Positions 1 to 8,167 of a stretch of 35,721 nucleotides of DNA are shown one piece after another (within the stretch, counting starts at the first letter, position 1; each line of letters starts with the position of its first letter). The notes below the pieces were generated by a model that was given only the letters and a program-made list of their open reading frames with translations, had not been told where the DNA came from and searched no databases. Location of the stretch: positions 1 to 35,721 of the forward strand of contig DAIMGT010000039.1 of NCBI GenBank assembly GCA_036723735.1. The letters run 5' to 3'. This stretch comes from UBA4656 sp002405525. GTDB taxonomy: Bacteria > Pseudomonadota > Gammaproteobacteria > Xanthomonadales > Ahniellaceae. The position numbers and the translations under genes are program-made.

Positions 1-720
1 TCCAACGCGGTGCGCTACGGCGAGCGCGGCCGTATCGTGCTCGGCTGCCGGCGGGTCGGCGCCGCGCTGCGGATCGAGGTCTGGGATGCCGGGCCGGGCA
101 TCGCCGAGTCCGATCGCGCGGCGATCTTCGAGGAGTTCCGCCGCCTGGCGCGTCCCGGCGGCAGCGAGGGGCTCGGGCTCGGGCTCGCCATCGCCGATCG
201 CATCGCGCGGCTGTTGGGTCATCGCGTCGGCCTGCGCTCATGGCCCGGGCGCGGCAGCGTGTTCTCGATCGAGGTCCCGCGGTCAGCCCCCGTCGCGCGC
301 ACCGCCGCCGCCGCCGCGCCGGTCGTCGGCGCGGTGCCGCGCGGCCGCGTGCTGGTGGTCGACAACGACCCCGCGGTGCTGCGCGCCATGCAGGCGCTGC
401 TGTCCGGATGGGACCTCGCGGTCGACGTTGCGCGCGACCGCGCGCAGGCGGTCGCCGCGGCCATCGCGGCGCCGCCCGACCTGCTGCTGCTCGACTACCA
501 CCTCGACGGCGGCGCCAGCGGCCTCGGCGTGCGCGAGGCGCTCGTGGCGGCCTGCGGCGCGCGCCCGGCCATCGTGCTGTCGGCCGACCACGGCGAGCCG
601 GTGCGCGCCGCGGTGGCCGCGGCCGGCCTGCCGCTGCTGATGAAGCCGGTCAGGCCGCTGGCCCTGCGCTCGCTGATGGCCCGGCTGCTGGCCGCGCGCG
701 CCGGGTTGACGGCGGACTGA
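1..720 (+). CDS. C-terminal part of a hybrid sensor histidine kinase / response regulator (5' end outside window)
   Basis: The frame is open from base 1, and the first residues SNAVRYG are the N box of a histidine kinase ATPase domain, so the true start lies upstream. Following in order are the G1 box (WDAGPGI, about residues 29-35), an F box (FEEF) and the G2 box (GLGLGLAIA), then an Ala-rich linker and a receiver domain. The receiver shows the acidic pair in VVDNDP, the phosphoacceptor Asp165 in LLLLDYHLD, the Ser of VLSADH and the Lys of MKPVRP, so it looks active. This arrangement, with an LDYHLDGG-type receiver fused behind the kinase, is typical of the NahK/CrbS-like kinases of gammaproteobacteria, some of which carry a solute-symporter-like membrane part. 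That part is not visible here. The gene converges with the next one across only 18 bases, and I see no terminator between them. Confidence 0.85.
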   Translation, partial: SNAVRYGERGRIVLGCRRVGAALRIEVWDAGPGIAESDRAAIFEEFRRLARPGGSEGLGLGLAIADRIARLLGHRVGLRSWPGRGSVFSIEVPRSAPVARTAAAAAPVVGAVPRGRVLVVDNDPAVLRAMQALLSGWDLAVDVARDRAQAVAAAIAAPPDLLLLDYHLDGGASGLGVREALVAACGARPAIVLSADHGEPVRAAVAAAGLPLLMKPVRPLALRSLMARLLAARAGLTAD

Positions 721-738
721 AACGCGGGGCGGTCGCGA

Positions 739-2235
739 TCAGGGTTCGAAGCCGTTGCTGAAGATCAGTCCCGCCGGCGGCGTCACCGAGGCCGCGCCGA
801 TGCGGTACAGCGTGCCACCGCCGACGAAGAACAGCGCACCGCCCTGGTCCTCGCCGAATGCGAGCACCACCCCGGCGATCGCGGCGCCGTTGATGTCGGT
901 GCTCACGATGACCGCGGCGGTCGGTTCGGTCCAGTTGTTGCCGCCGGTCTCGTTGGCATAGCGGATCTGCGAGCGGCAGGCGTCGCCGTAGAAATACGTG
1001 CCCCGGAGCACCGTCGACGGGCCGCGGTAGACGTGGCCGCCGGTCACCGAGCAGCCGTTGCTGGTGGTATTGCCCGCGCAGTTGAGGTTGCTGTTGCGAT
1101 AGGCGATCACCGGATTGACGCGGTTCGTGCCGGTCGGACAGGCGGCGGTGCACACGCTGCCGCCGGTGGCGTTGCGTCCCTCGCAGGTCACCCAGCCGAA
1201 GTCCGCCCCGAGCGGGTCGATGCCCGGGCGCCAGCGGTTGACCTCCTCCCATGCGCCCTGGCCGACATCGCCGATCCACAGGTCGCCGGTCTGGCGATCG
1301 AAGCTCCAGCGCCAGGGGTTGCGCAGCCCGTACGCCCAGACCTCGTCGCAGGACTGCGGGATGGTTCCGGCAGCCGCCCCCGGCTGCCCCGAGGGAATGC
1401 CGTACTCCGCGACCTGGTTGGTGCGTGGCGCACCGCACAGGGTGCTGGTGTTGGCGGGCGTGGTGGCGTCGATGTCGAGCCGCAGCATCTTGCCGAGCAG
1501 CGCGCGGGAATCGGGATCGCCGCCGTTGGCGGTGAAATTCGCATCCGGAGCGCAAGCGCCGTCCGGATTCAACGCCGCGGGGTCGAGGGTCTGGCCGCGA
1601 TTGCAGGGGTCGCCGCCGCTGCCGCCGTCGCCGAGCCCGAAGTAAAGCAGGCCATCCGGGCCGAACACGATGTGGCCGCCGTTGTGGTTGCTGAAGTCCT
1701 GGTCCGCGCGCAGGATCACGCGGCAGGACGCGCGGTCGCTGGCGGTCAGGGCATCGAGCGCGGGATCGGCCATGGTGTAGCGCAGGATCATGCTGTCGCC
1801 GTTGGCGTCGGTGATGCTGGCGAAGAACACCCCGCGTCCGCCCCCGCTGCCGTTGAAGCCGGGATGGAAGGCGAGGCCGAGCAGCCCGCGCTCGCCACCG
1901 GACGTGAAGCCGACGCCGGTCGTCGCGCTGTCGCCTGGATAGGTGCATTGCAGGGTCTCGCCGGTGACCGACAGGTCGAGAAACGGCGCGGTCACCAGCG
2001 CCCCCGCACGCACGACGCGGATCTCGCCGCCCTGCTGGATCACGAAGACCCGGCCCAGCGGTTCATCGGCGGTGAACACGCCGATCGGAGAGACCAGGCC
2101 GGTCGTCACCACGGGCGTGATCACGACGTCGGCGGGCACCGGCTGTGCTCTGGCGATCGTTGCCGCCAGCAGCAATGCGGTCAGCGCGGCGAAGAACGAC
2201 GCGAATCTGGTTGTCGGCATGTGCATTCTCGGCAT
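739..2235 (-). CDS. secreted PQQ-dependent glucose/sorbosone-type sugar dehydrogenase
   Basis: The 498-residue product begins with a signal peptide (MPTTRFASFF, then a hydrophobic stretch ending ARA-QP), so it is exported. The body reads as a six-bladed soluble quinoprotein sugar dehydrogenase. It has the GLLGLAFHPGF motif, FSNHNGGHIVFGPDGLLYFG (the conserved catalytic His region), GDGGSGGDP (metal-binding loop type), GLRNPWRWSFD (conserved Arg) and DVGQGAWEEVN. It carries more cysteines than usual, about 11, which suggests several disulfides. Three in-frame ATGs lie at 2235, 2226 and 2220. I chose 2235 because GGGA sits about 9 bases upstream, but the later ones give a more ordinary signal peptide. 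The last eight residues, IFSNGFEP, lie beyond the propeller and match the tail of the Asp-box protein at 29761-32622. The natural substrate cannot be told; these enzymes oxidise aldoses in the periplasm or outside the cell. Confidence 0.85.
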   Translation of the reverse strand: MPRMHMPTTRFASFFAALTALLLAATIARAQPVPADVVITPVVTTGLVSPIGVFTADEPLGRVFVIQQGGEIRVVRAGALVTAPFLDLSVTGETLQCTYPGDSATTGVGFTSGGERGLLGLAFHPGFNGSGGGRGVFFASITDANGDSMILRYTMADPALDALTASDRASCRVILRADQDFSNHNGGHIVFGPDGLLYFGLGDGGSGGDPCNRGQTLDPAALNPDGACAPDANFTANGGDPDSRALLGKMLRLDIDATTPANTSTLCGAPRTNQVAEYGIPSGQPGAAAGTIPQSCDEVWAYGLRNPWRWSFDRQTGDLWIGDVGQGAWEEVNRWRPGIDPLGADFGWVTCEGRNATGGSVCTAACPTGTNRVNPVIAYRNSNLNCAGNTTSNGCSVTGGHVYRGPSTVLRGTYFYGDACRSQIRYANETGGNNWTEPTAAVIVSTDINGAAIAGVVLAFGEDQGGALFFVGGGTLYRIGAASVTPPAGLIFSNGFEP

Positions 2236-2662
2236 GTGCTTTCGATCCCGGCCCTTGGTTGTACGGCCGCCGAGACTCGCAGAATCCAGGCGGCGCGATC
2301 GTGACAGCGGTCGCGCTGGCCTGGACGGCCAACGGCGCGTTGCAAGCGTACACGGTGTCGCCCTGCCGGCCGCTCGTCGAGCGCGGCTTGCCCTGCGATC
2401 CGCCGCAGGTCGGGTCGAGTACCGGTCCGGGCGGGTTCCCGGCGGATCGATCGCGCGTGCGGTCCCCTGCCAGCGGTCTTCGCGACGCGCTCGGGCTGGA
2501 TGTTCTCCAGCCCTCGCCCTGCGCGAGCGGCTGGCGGCAGGTTGCGGGTACTGCACGGTTCGGGACCAACCGGCGGCGCGCGGCTCCAGCCGGTGACGGA
2601 ACGTTGCGACCTGTTGCTGCGACACCGTGGCGCGGGCGGCAGGAGCATTGCCGCCCGCCGAT
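2236..2662. other. intergenic region upstream of the sugar dehydrogenase
   Basis: These 427 bases separate two genes on the same (-) strand. I see no credible coding frame. The region should hold the promoter of the sugar dehydrogenase gene, but no convincing -35/-10 pair stands out. The only clear structure is the hairpin at 2632-2658, listed separately. Confidence 0.5.
2632..2658 (-). terminator. strong hairpin just downstream of the SPOR gene
   Basis: There is a perfect 10-bp stem (2632-2641 GCGGGCGGCA with 2649-2658 TGCCGCCCGC) around a 7-base loop, starting 4 bases after the SPOR gene stop on the minus strand. It lacks a U-tract, so it may act as a Rho-assisted 3' end or an RNA-stabilising hairpin, not a classical intrinsic terminator. 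Confidence 0.5.
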
Positions 2663-3247
2663 TCAGCGCGCTTCTCGCAGCGCCATCGCCTCGATGCCGC
2701 TCTCGGCGAGGGCGCGCCGCGCCTCGTCCAGTGCGCGCGCACTGGCGAACGGACCGACGCGCACCCGGTGCCAGGTGGCGCCATTGACCGTCACCGCCAC
2801 CACCGCCGCGCGCTGGCCGAGCAGCGCCAGCCGCGCCTTCAATTGGTCGGCATCGGCCGGGGAGCGGAACGATCCGGCCTGCAGGAACAGCCGCGCATCG
2901 CTCGTGGCGGTCGGGCTGTCGGGCGCCGGCTGGGCGGCCTCGGCGGCGATCTGCGCGTCCGGGACCACGGTCTCCATCTCCGGCAGCACGGTGTAGAAGT
3001 CGAACCGCGGCCGCGTTTCCGCGGGCTTGGCGGCCTCGGCGGCCACGCCGGGGTCGCTGCCGCGGACGGCCGCGGCCTGCGGGTTGGGCTGCGGGCCCTC
3101 GCCGCCGCGCAGCGCGGGCACCCAGTCCCGGTACATCGCGACGCCGGCCAGCCCGAGCCCCAGCACCACGCCGGTCAGCAGCCAGACGTAGAAGGGCAGG
3201 GGTCGTGGGCCGCCGCCGCGGGTTGCCTGTGACTTGGATTTCGCCAT
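2663..3247 (-). CDS. SPOR-domain cell-envelope protein (FtsN-like)
   Basis: This 194-residue bitopic membrane protein has a short basic cytoplasmic N-terminus (MAKSKSQATRGGG) and one membrane helix at about residues 17-39 (FYVWLLTGVVLGLGLAGVAMY). A low-complexity Ala/Pro periplasmic linker leads to a C-terminal SPOR domain at about 120-190, with FLQAGSFRSPADADQLKARLALLG and the VRVGPFASARALDEARRAL strand-helix pair. SPOR domains bind denuded septal peptidoglycan, so a role in division or envelope remodelling is expected. It lies downstream of argS on the same strand. argS beside an FtsN/SPOR gene is a common gammaproteobacterial pairing (there often followed by hslVU, absent here). It is shorter than E. 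coli FtsN, and I see no obvious essential FtsN core motif, so orthology to ftsN is not certain. Confidence 0.85.
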   Translation of the reverse strand: MAKSKSQATRGGGPRPLPFYVWLLTGVVLGLGLAGVAMYRDWVPALRGGEGPQPNPQAAAVRGSDPGVAAEAAKPAETRPRFDFYTVLPEMETVVPDAQIAAEAAQPAPDSPTATSDARLFLQAGSFRSPADADQLKARLALLGQRAAVVAVTVNGATWHRVRVGPFASARALDEARRALAESGIEAMALREAR

Positions 3248-3389
3248 CGGGATTCCTGGTTGCGCGTCGCGTCGGCGAGTTCCGTTCCGCCGGGTATTGT
3301 CTCAGGTTCCGCCAGGCAGGGGCATGGCGCGGCGCGGGCGGGTGGGAGCCGGTTCAGCCGGCGATCGCCCTGGCGAGGGGATCTCGACC

Positions 3390-3476
3390 TGTGGGAGCGA
3401 GCACCGCTCGCGACCGCACCGTCCGGTGCGGCGGCTGCCGTCGAGGCTGCGGTCGCGAGCGGCGCTTGCTCCCGCA
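3390..3476. repeat. REP doublet (BIME-like inverted pair) between argS and the SPOR gene
   Basis: Two 29-base arms (3390-3418 and 3448-3476) are inverted copies of each other with 26 of 29 positions matching. They are separated by 29 bases that themselves contain a small palindrome. Each arm has the head GGGAGCRAGC and a tail reading CGCGACCGCA. This is the REP type (GTAGGAGCG-hairpin-CGCGACCG) common in Xanthomonas, Stenotrophomonas and Pseudomonas and mobilised by RAYT transposases. The rest of the 245-base gap between argS and the SPOR gene shows nothing else. Confidence 0.8.
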
Positions 3477-3492
3477 GGGCCCGCGCGAATCC

Positions 3493-5253
3493 CTACATCG
3501 ACTCCGGCGCCGACACGCCGAGCAGGGCCAGGCCGTTGGCCAGCACCTGGCGCACCGCCTTGCACAGGTACAGCCGCGCGGCGCGCAGGGACTCGTCGTC
3601 GACGAGGATCGGCACCGCGTTGTAGTAACTGTGGAAGGCGCTGGCGAGGTCGCGCAGGCCGTTGGCGACGATCTGCGGCGAGCGCGCCTGCGCCGCGGCG
3701 GCGAGCAGTTCCGGCCAGCCCAGCAGCAGGTTCATCAGCGCGACCTCGTGTTCCTCGGTCAGCCGCTCGCGCGCGGCGTCGCCCGTCGCGCGGTTGAACG
3801 ACCAGCCTTTTTCGCCCAGCTGCCGGAACAGCGCGCAGACCCGCGCATGCGCGTACTGCACGTAGTAGACGGGGTTGTCGTTGGACTGCGAGCGCGCCAG
3901 GTCGAGGTCGAAGTCGAGGTGCTGGTCATGGCTGCGCAACACGTAGAAGAAGCGCGCCGCGTCCGTTCCCACTTCCTGGCGCAGCTGGCGCAGGGTGACG
4001 AACTGCCCCGCGCGGGTGGACATCTGCACCTTCTCGCCTTTCTCGAACAGCACCGCGAACTGCACCAGCTGGATCTCCAGCCGCGCCGGGTCGATCCCGA
4101 GGCCCTGCGCGGCGGCCCTCAGCCGCGCGATGTAGCCGTGGTGGTCGGCGCCGAACACGTAGATGGCGCGCTCGAACCCGCGGTCGAACTTGTTCAGCAG
4201 GTAGGCGATGTCGGACGCGAAGTAGGTCGTGACGCCATTCTCGCGCACCACCACGCGGTCCTTCTCGTCGCCGAAGGCGGTGGCCTTGAACCACAGTGCG
4301 CCGTCGCGCTCTTCCATGTGGCCCTTGGCCTTGAGGGTGTCGATCGCCCTCGCCACGGCGCCCGAGGTGGCCAGCGAGCGCTCGCTGAACCAGTCGTCGT
4401 AGCGTACGCCGAACTCGCCGAGGTCCTGCTTGATGTCGGCCAGGCACCATTCCAGACCGGCATTGAAGACCAGCCGATAGTCGGCGTCGCCGAGCAGCGT
4501 GCGGGCGCGGCCGATGAGCGCGTCGACGTGGGTTTCCTTGTCGCCGCCCTGCGACTCGTCGGGCGGGAGCCCCTCGGCAACCTCGAAAGCGCTGCGCCGC
4601 AGGCGGTCGCCCTCGCGCGCGCGCAGCGCGCGCGCGATTTCGACCACGTAGTCGCCGCGGTAGCCGTTGTCGGGGAAGCGAACCGTCACGCCGCCGAGCT
4701 CGAGGTAGCGCAGCCACACGCTCGCGGCGAGGATGTCCATCTGCCGGCCGGCGTCATTGACGTAGTACTCGCGGTGCACCTTGTGACCGTAGGCCTCGAG
4801 GAGGTTGGCCAGCGAGGCGCCGTAGGCCGCACCGCGGCCGTGGCCGACGTGCAGCGGGCCGTTGGGATTGGCGGAGACGAATTCCACCGTCACCGATTCG
4901 CGCGACTCCTCCGGCTGCCAGCCGTAGCGATCGCCCTGTTCGATCACGCGCCGCACGGTGCCGACCAGGCAGATCGGACTGACCCAGAAATTGATGAATC
5001 CGGGGCCGGCGATCGCAGCGCGTTCGATCAATCGTGACTGGGGCAGGGTGTCGAGCAGCGCCTGCGCGAGGTCGCGCGGGTTGCGCCCGGCCTGCCGCGC
5101 CATCAGCAGGGCGACGTTGCAGGCGTAGTCGCCGTGCGCTTTGCTGCGGGTGCGTTCGACGGCGAACTCGGGCTCGTCGCCCAGCGGCAGCTTGCCGTCG
5201 CGCCGCAGGTCGAGGACGGCTTGCAGCACCAGTTCGCGGATCAATTCTTTCAC
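3493..5253 (-). CDS. argS: arginyl-tRNA synthetase
   Basis: This cytoplasmic class I synthetase charges tRNA-Arg. The 586 residues match the family length. The N-terminal Add-1-like domain begins KELIRELVLQAV. The HIGH motif is HVGH at 135-138, within SANPNGPLHVGHGRG. The KMSK position is QMST (410-413, in EKVQMSTRAG), a variation seen in many arginyl enzymes. The DALR anticodon-binding domain closes the protein (ARVCALFRQLGEKG, then SFHSYYNAVPIL and ARLYLCKAVRQVLANGLALLGV). A GTG start at 5253 fits the family N-terminus; AGGT lies about 10 bases upstream. An in-frame ATG further upstream would add about 50 Arg-rich residues not expected in the family. The SPOR gene follows after a REP doublet. 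Confidence 0.97.
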   Translation of the reverse strand: MKELIRELVLQAVLDLRRDGKLPLGDEPEFAVERTRSKAHGDYACNVALLMARQAGRNPRDLAQALLDTLPQSRLIERAAIAGPGFINFWVSPICLVGTVRRVIEQGDRYGWQPEESRESVTVEFVSANPNGPLHVGHGRGAAYGASLANLLEAYGHKVHREYYVNDAGRQMDILAASVWLRYLELGGVTVRFPDNGYRGDYVVEIARALRAREGDRLRRSAFEVAEGLPPDESQGGDKETHVDALIGRARTLLGDADYRLVFNAGLEWCLADIKQDLGEFGVRYDDWFSERSLATSGAVARAIDTLKAKGHMEERDGALWFKATAFGDEKDRVVVRENGVTTYFASDIAYLLNKFDRGFERAIYVFGADHHGYIARLRAAAQGLGIDPARLEIQLVQFAVLFEKGEKVQMSTRAGQFVTLRQLRQEVGTDAARFFYVLRSHDQHLDFDLDLARSQSNDNPVYYVQYAHARVCALFRQLGEKGWSFNRATGDAARERLTEEHEVALMNLLLGWPELLAAAAQARSPQIVANGLRDLASAFHSYYNAVPILVDDESLRAARLYLCKAVRQVLANGLALLGVSAPESM

Positions 5254-5485
5254 GACGGAGACCTGCCAGGGATTCGCGGATGGAAGACACGAACCCGCCT
5301 GCGCGCGAGCGCCGCGCACCGCCGGCCGGCAGGATGCGCGCTGCCGGCCACGGCGGACGGTGGCGGTGCGCGACCGCGCCTGCATCGCACGCCTCGGCGC
5401 CAGCCGATGCCGCCGCCGATTCCGCCGTGCCGCGGCCATGCCTGCCGGGGACAGACGGGTGCGCAGACGAGTTCAGTAGACGCCT

Positions 5486-5514
5486 AGTGTAGTCGCCGCC
5501 GGCACTGGATTCAG
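5486..5514 (-). promoter_or_regulatory. possible sigma70 promoter for argS
   Basis: Read on the minus strand, CTGAAT (5509-5514) and TACACT (5486-5491) are separated by exactly 17 bases. Each matches the sigma70 consensus only in part. It would give a leader of roughly 225 bases before the argS GTG. Confidence 0.35.
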
Positions 5515-5592
5515 CGCCCACCGGTCGGCCGAACCTCAAGTGAAGTCTCAAGAGTCAGCGGGAAGCGCAGGATCATGTAACGAAACTGTCGC

Positions 5593-5615
5593 TTATCCAC
5601 ATCCCCTGTGGATAA
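5593..5615. promoter_or_regulatory. pair of perfect, inverted DnaA boxes
   Basis: TTATCCACA at 5593-5601 and its exact inverse TGTGGATAA at 5607-5615 flank TCCCC. Both match the high-affinity DnaA box. A weaker match in the same orientation as the second box follows at about 5618-5626 (TTGTGGGGA), and another partial match (GGTCCACAA) lies near 5671. Confidence 0.75.
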
Positions 5616-5787
5616 CGTTGTGGGGAACCTCGGCGGTGGTGCCCTGCGAGCGCGCCAGTACGGTCCACAACCTGGATCGGTCAAGAATTGGCCAAAACCC
5701 GCTACGCATTGATAAACAAAGGCTTGCGTCAAGCAACCGCCGGACCGCCGGGGTTCGCCCGATGGCCGTGCCGTGCGGTCGGCGGCA

Positions 5788-5796
5788 TGTGCATAA
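5788..5796 (-). promoter_or_regulatory. third perfect DnaA box
   Basis: TGTGCATAA is the reverse complement of TTATGCACA and fits the TTATNCACA consensus exactly. It lies about 175 bases from the inverted pair at 5593-5615 and about 145 bases upstream of the DUF3450 gene. Confidence 0.6.
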
Positions 5797-5941
5797 GCCC
5801 CTCGTCGCCGCGCCGTGTCATGTGCGCGAAATGTTCCGGTCACAGAACTGCAAGCGCGCCTTCATAGCCTTATGAGGGTTCGGCTGCCGCACGGCCGTCA
5901 TCAGCCGGGTCCACGATCGCGGCTCGCTCGAGGAGAGTCCC

Positions 5942-6718
5942 ATGTCGATATTCCGTGCGACGCCGCCGCGTCCCGCCCTGCTGCTTCTGGTCGCCGGCCT
6001 TCTGCCCACGCCGGTGCCGGCGCAGGACGCCGGAGAGCTGGCCTTACGCCTGATTGCCCTGCGCGGCGAAGTGGAGGCGATCAACGGCGAACTGGAAGTG
6101 CTTCGCGAGGAGCAGCGCACCAGCCTGCAGGGTCTCGCTGCGCAGAAGGCGGAACTCGAGAACAGCCTCAAGCGCCAGCAGCTCGCGCAGCAGGAAGCGC
6201 GCGACCGCCTCGCCCGCGCGGAGCTCGAGCGTGGTACCGCCGCTGCCGCCGGCGACGCACTGACCCCGGTACTGCTCTCGGCGGCCGAGCGCCTTCGGGC
6301 CCAGGTCGCGGCCGGACTGCCATTCAAGACCGACGAGCGGTTGGCGGTGCTCGACGAGATCCGCGACGGCCTGGCCACCGGCCAGCTCGCGCCGCACCGC
6401 GCGGCCAACCGGCTGTGGGCATTCAACGAGGACGAATTCCGGGTCGCCCGCGAGACCGGTTTGCACCAGCAGACCATCCGTCTCGGCGAGCAGCAGGTGC
6501 TGGCCCAGATCGCCAAGGTCGGTTCGATCATGCTGCTGTTCAAGGCGCCGGACGGCCGCGTGGGCGCCGCGCGCCGCTCGGCTTCCGGCTGGGTCTGGCA
6601 GGAGGCCGCCGACGAAGCGGACCGCCGCCGCATTGCCGCACTGTACGACGCGCTGGGCAAGCAGATTCGGCAGGGTTACTTCGAACTGCCGGCCGCGTTG
6701 GCCGCGAACGGGGGCTGA
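5942..6718 (+). CDS. DUF3450 family periplasmic coiled-coil protein of a TonB2-type operon
   Basis: This 258-residue protein has a signal peptide (MSIFRATPPRPALLLLVAGLLPTP, with cleavage near VPA-QD). A long charged coiled coil follows (about residues 30-100, rich in Glu, Arg, Leu and Gln), then a globular C-terminal half with NRLWAFNEDEFRVARETGL and GSIMLLFKAPDGRVGA. This is the DUF3450 family, which is nearly always the first gene of operons encoding a TtpC-type ExbB, ExbB, ExbD, TonB and a TPR protein. Its biochemical role is not established. A periplasmic helper that contacts the long coiled-coil part of the next gene product is a reasonable inference. AGGAGAG at 5931-5937 is a strong ribosome site that fixes the start. 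Only 5 bases separate it from the next gene. Confidence 0.88.
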   Translation: MSIFRATPPRPALLLLVAGLLPTPVPAQDAGELALRLIALRGEVEAINGELEVLREEQRTSLQGLAAQKAELENSLKRQQLAQQEARDRLARAELERGTAAAAGDALTPVLLSAAERLRAQVAAGLPFKTDERLAVLDEIRDGLATGQLAPHRAANRLWAFNEDEFRVARETGLHQQTIRLGEQQVLAQIAKVGSIMLLFKAPDGRVGAARRSASGWVWQEAADEADRRRIAALYDALGKQIRQGYFELPAALAANGG

Positions 6719-6723
6719 GTCCG

Positions 6724-8142
6724 ATGAATCGATTCCTCTCCACCGCCCTCGTGCTGGCCGCGTTTGCCGCTCAGCCTGCCCTCGCCCAGCCGCCCGCCGC
6801 GGCACAGCAGGCGACCGCCCCCGCCGCGGCGGCTGCGCCGCCGGCGCCCCGGGTCGACCTCGCCGATGCCTACCGCCGCGAGTTCGCCTTCCTCGAGGCG
6901 CAGAAGCGCGAGCTGACCGCGCGTCTCGCGCAGACCCGGCAATCGTTCGATTCCGAGCGGGCGCGCCTCGCTCGCGAGGTCGATGCTCTGGAGAATCGCG
7001 TGCTCGCCGCACGCAGCGATACCGAATCGATGAACGAGCAGCTCGCCGCGGCCGAGCGCCAGCAGGAGGCCGTCACCGAAGGCAGCGAATTGCTCGCCGG
7101 TACCCTGGCCCAGGCGCAGGCTTCGTTGGGTTTGCTCGGCCGCGACCTCGGCGCCGAGGAGGCGTTCAAGGCGGCCTCCTTGCCGGAGCAGTTCGAGCGC
7201 GCGCTCGGCGCCGCGCGCGAACTGCTCGCGGTCCTGTCCTCGGTGCGCCGCGAGCCGGGGTCTTTCTTCTTGCCGGACGGCGCCGAGGTGCAAGGAACCA
7301 TCATCCGCCTCGGCGCGGTGGCAGCGCTCGGCGTGAGCGATCGCGGGTCCGGCGTGCTGGCGCCGGCCGGCGATGGCCGCTTCAAGCTTTGGAACGTACC
7401 GGCGGCCGATACCGCCGAGGCGCTGGCTGCCAACCGCACCCCGGCCTTGATCAAGGCTTACGTGTTCGAATCCGCCACCGCCGCCGTCGAGCCGCCGGTC
7501 GAGAAGACGTTCTGGAGCGAGATGGCGAAGGGCGGGGCGATCGGCTGGGTGATCCTTGCGCTGGGCGGGCTCGGCCTGTTGCTGATCGCAGTACGTGCGG
7601 TGTTCCTTCAGCGCGCCGGTGCCGCGGTAGACAAGATCATGGATGCGGTCTCGCCGCAGGTTCGCGCACAGCGGAGCAATGACGCGATCGAGGCCTGCAA
7701 ACGATTCAAGGGTTCGGCCGCGCGGGTGGTCACCGCGGCGCTGCGCAACGCCGACCGCGAACGCGAGCACCTCGAGGACATCGTGTCCGAGTCGATCCTG
7801 CACGAGTCGACCCACCTCAACCGCTTCGGTTCGTTCATCACCACGATCACCGCGGTCGCTCCGCTGCTCGGCCTGCTGGGCACGGTGACCGGCATGATCC
7901 AGACCTTCGACGTGATCACCGAGTTCGGCAATTCGGACCCGAAGATGCTCTCCGGCGGCATCGCCGTCGCCCTGGTCACCACCATGCAGGGCCTGATGGT
8001 GGCGATTCCGCTGCTGGTCGTCGGCAGCCTGCTCAACGGTTGGGCCGACGGGATCAAGGACGACATGGAGAAGGCTGCGCTGAAGGTGATCAACCTGTAC
8101 CAGGAAACGCGCGCCGTGGCCGCTGCGCCGCGCGCGGCCTGA
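6724..8142 (+). CDS. TtpC-like long MotA/TolQ/ExbB proton-channel protein
   Basis: The 472 residues are about twice the length of ordinary ExbB. A signal peptide (MNRFLSTALVLAAFAAQPALA-QP) is followed by an Ala/Pro linker, a coiled coil at about 40-120 and a periplasmic globular region to about 255 (SFFLPDGAEVQGTIIRLGAV). The membrane part is a helix at about 266-290 (GWVILALGGLGLLLIAVRAVF) and the MotA/TolQ/ExbB core, with VAPLLGLLGTVTGMIQTF and GGIAVALVTTMQGLMVAIPLLVV. This architecture matches TtpC, the extra component that Vibrio TonB2 complexes need for energy transfer to TonB. The protein is expected to cross the inner membrane with its coiled coil in the periplasm, probably beside the DUF3450 protein. 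It is inside the operon, 25 bases before exbB. Confidence 0.88.
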   Translation: MNRFLSTALVLAAFAAQPALAQPPAAAQQATAPAAAAAPPAPRVDLADAYRREFAFLEAQKRELTARLAQTRQSFDSERARLAREVDALENRVLAARSDTESMNEQLAAAERQQEAVTEGSELLAGTLAQAQASLGLLGRDLGAEEAFKAASLPEQFERALGAARELLAVLSSVRREPGSFFLPDGAEVQGTIIRLGAVAALGVSDRGSGVLAPAGDGRFKLWNVPAADTAEALAANRTPALIKAYVFESATAAVEPPVEKTFWSEMAKGGAIGWVILALGGLGLLLIAVRAVFLQRAGAAVDKIMDAVSPQVRAQRSNDAIEACKRFKGSAARVVTAALRNADREREHLEDIVSESILHESTHLNRFGSFITTITAVAPLLGLLGTVTGMIQTFDVITEFGNSDPKMLSGGIAVALVTTMQGLMVAIPLLVVGSLLNGWADGIKDDMEKAALKVINLYQETRAVAAAPRAA

Positions 8143-8167
8143 GCGGGCGGAAAGTCGGAGCCACGCC

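Larger units (their letters stand above)
5254..5941. other. 690-bp divergent intergenic region with a DnaA-box cluster
   Basis: This is the longest complete gene-free stretch in the window. It lies between argS (-) and the TonB operon (+). It contains three perfect TTATNCACA-type DnaA boxes (listed separately), a possible argS promoter, and a locally less GC-rich patch at about 5665-5730 (around AAGAATTGGCCAAAACC and TTGATAAACAAAGG). I see no credible gene in it. It could be a replication-origin-like or DnaA-titrating locus, or only a DnaA-responsive promoter region. No dnaA, dnaN, rpmH or other usual origin neighbour is visible. Confidence 0.55.

Noticed and set aside
5254..5480. Upstream extension of argS with about 50 extra residues
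   Set aside because: The extension is Arg/Ala-rich and unlike ArgRS N-termini. The GTG at 5253 gives the expected start KELIRELVLQAV.
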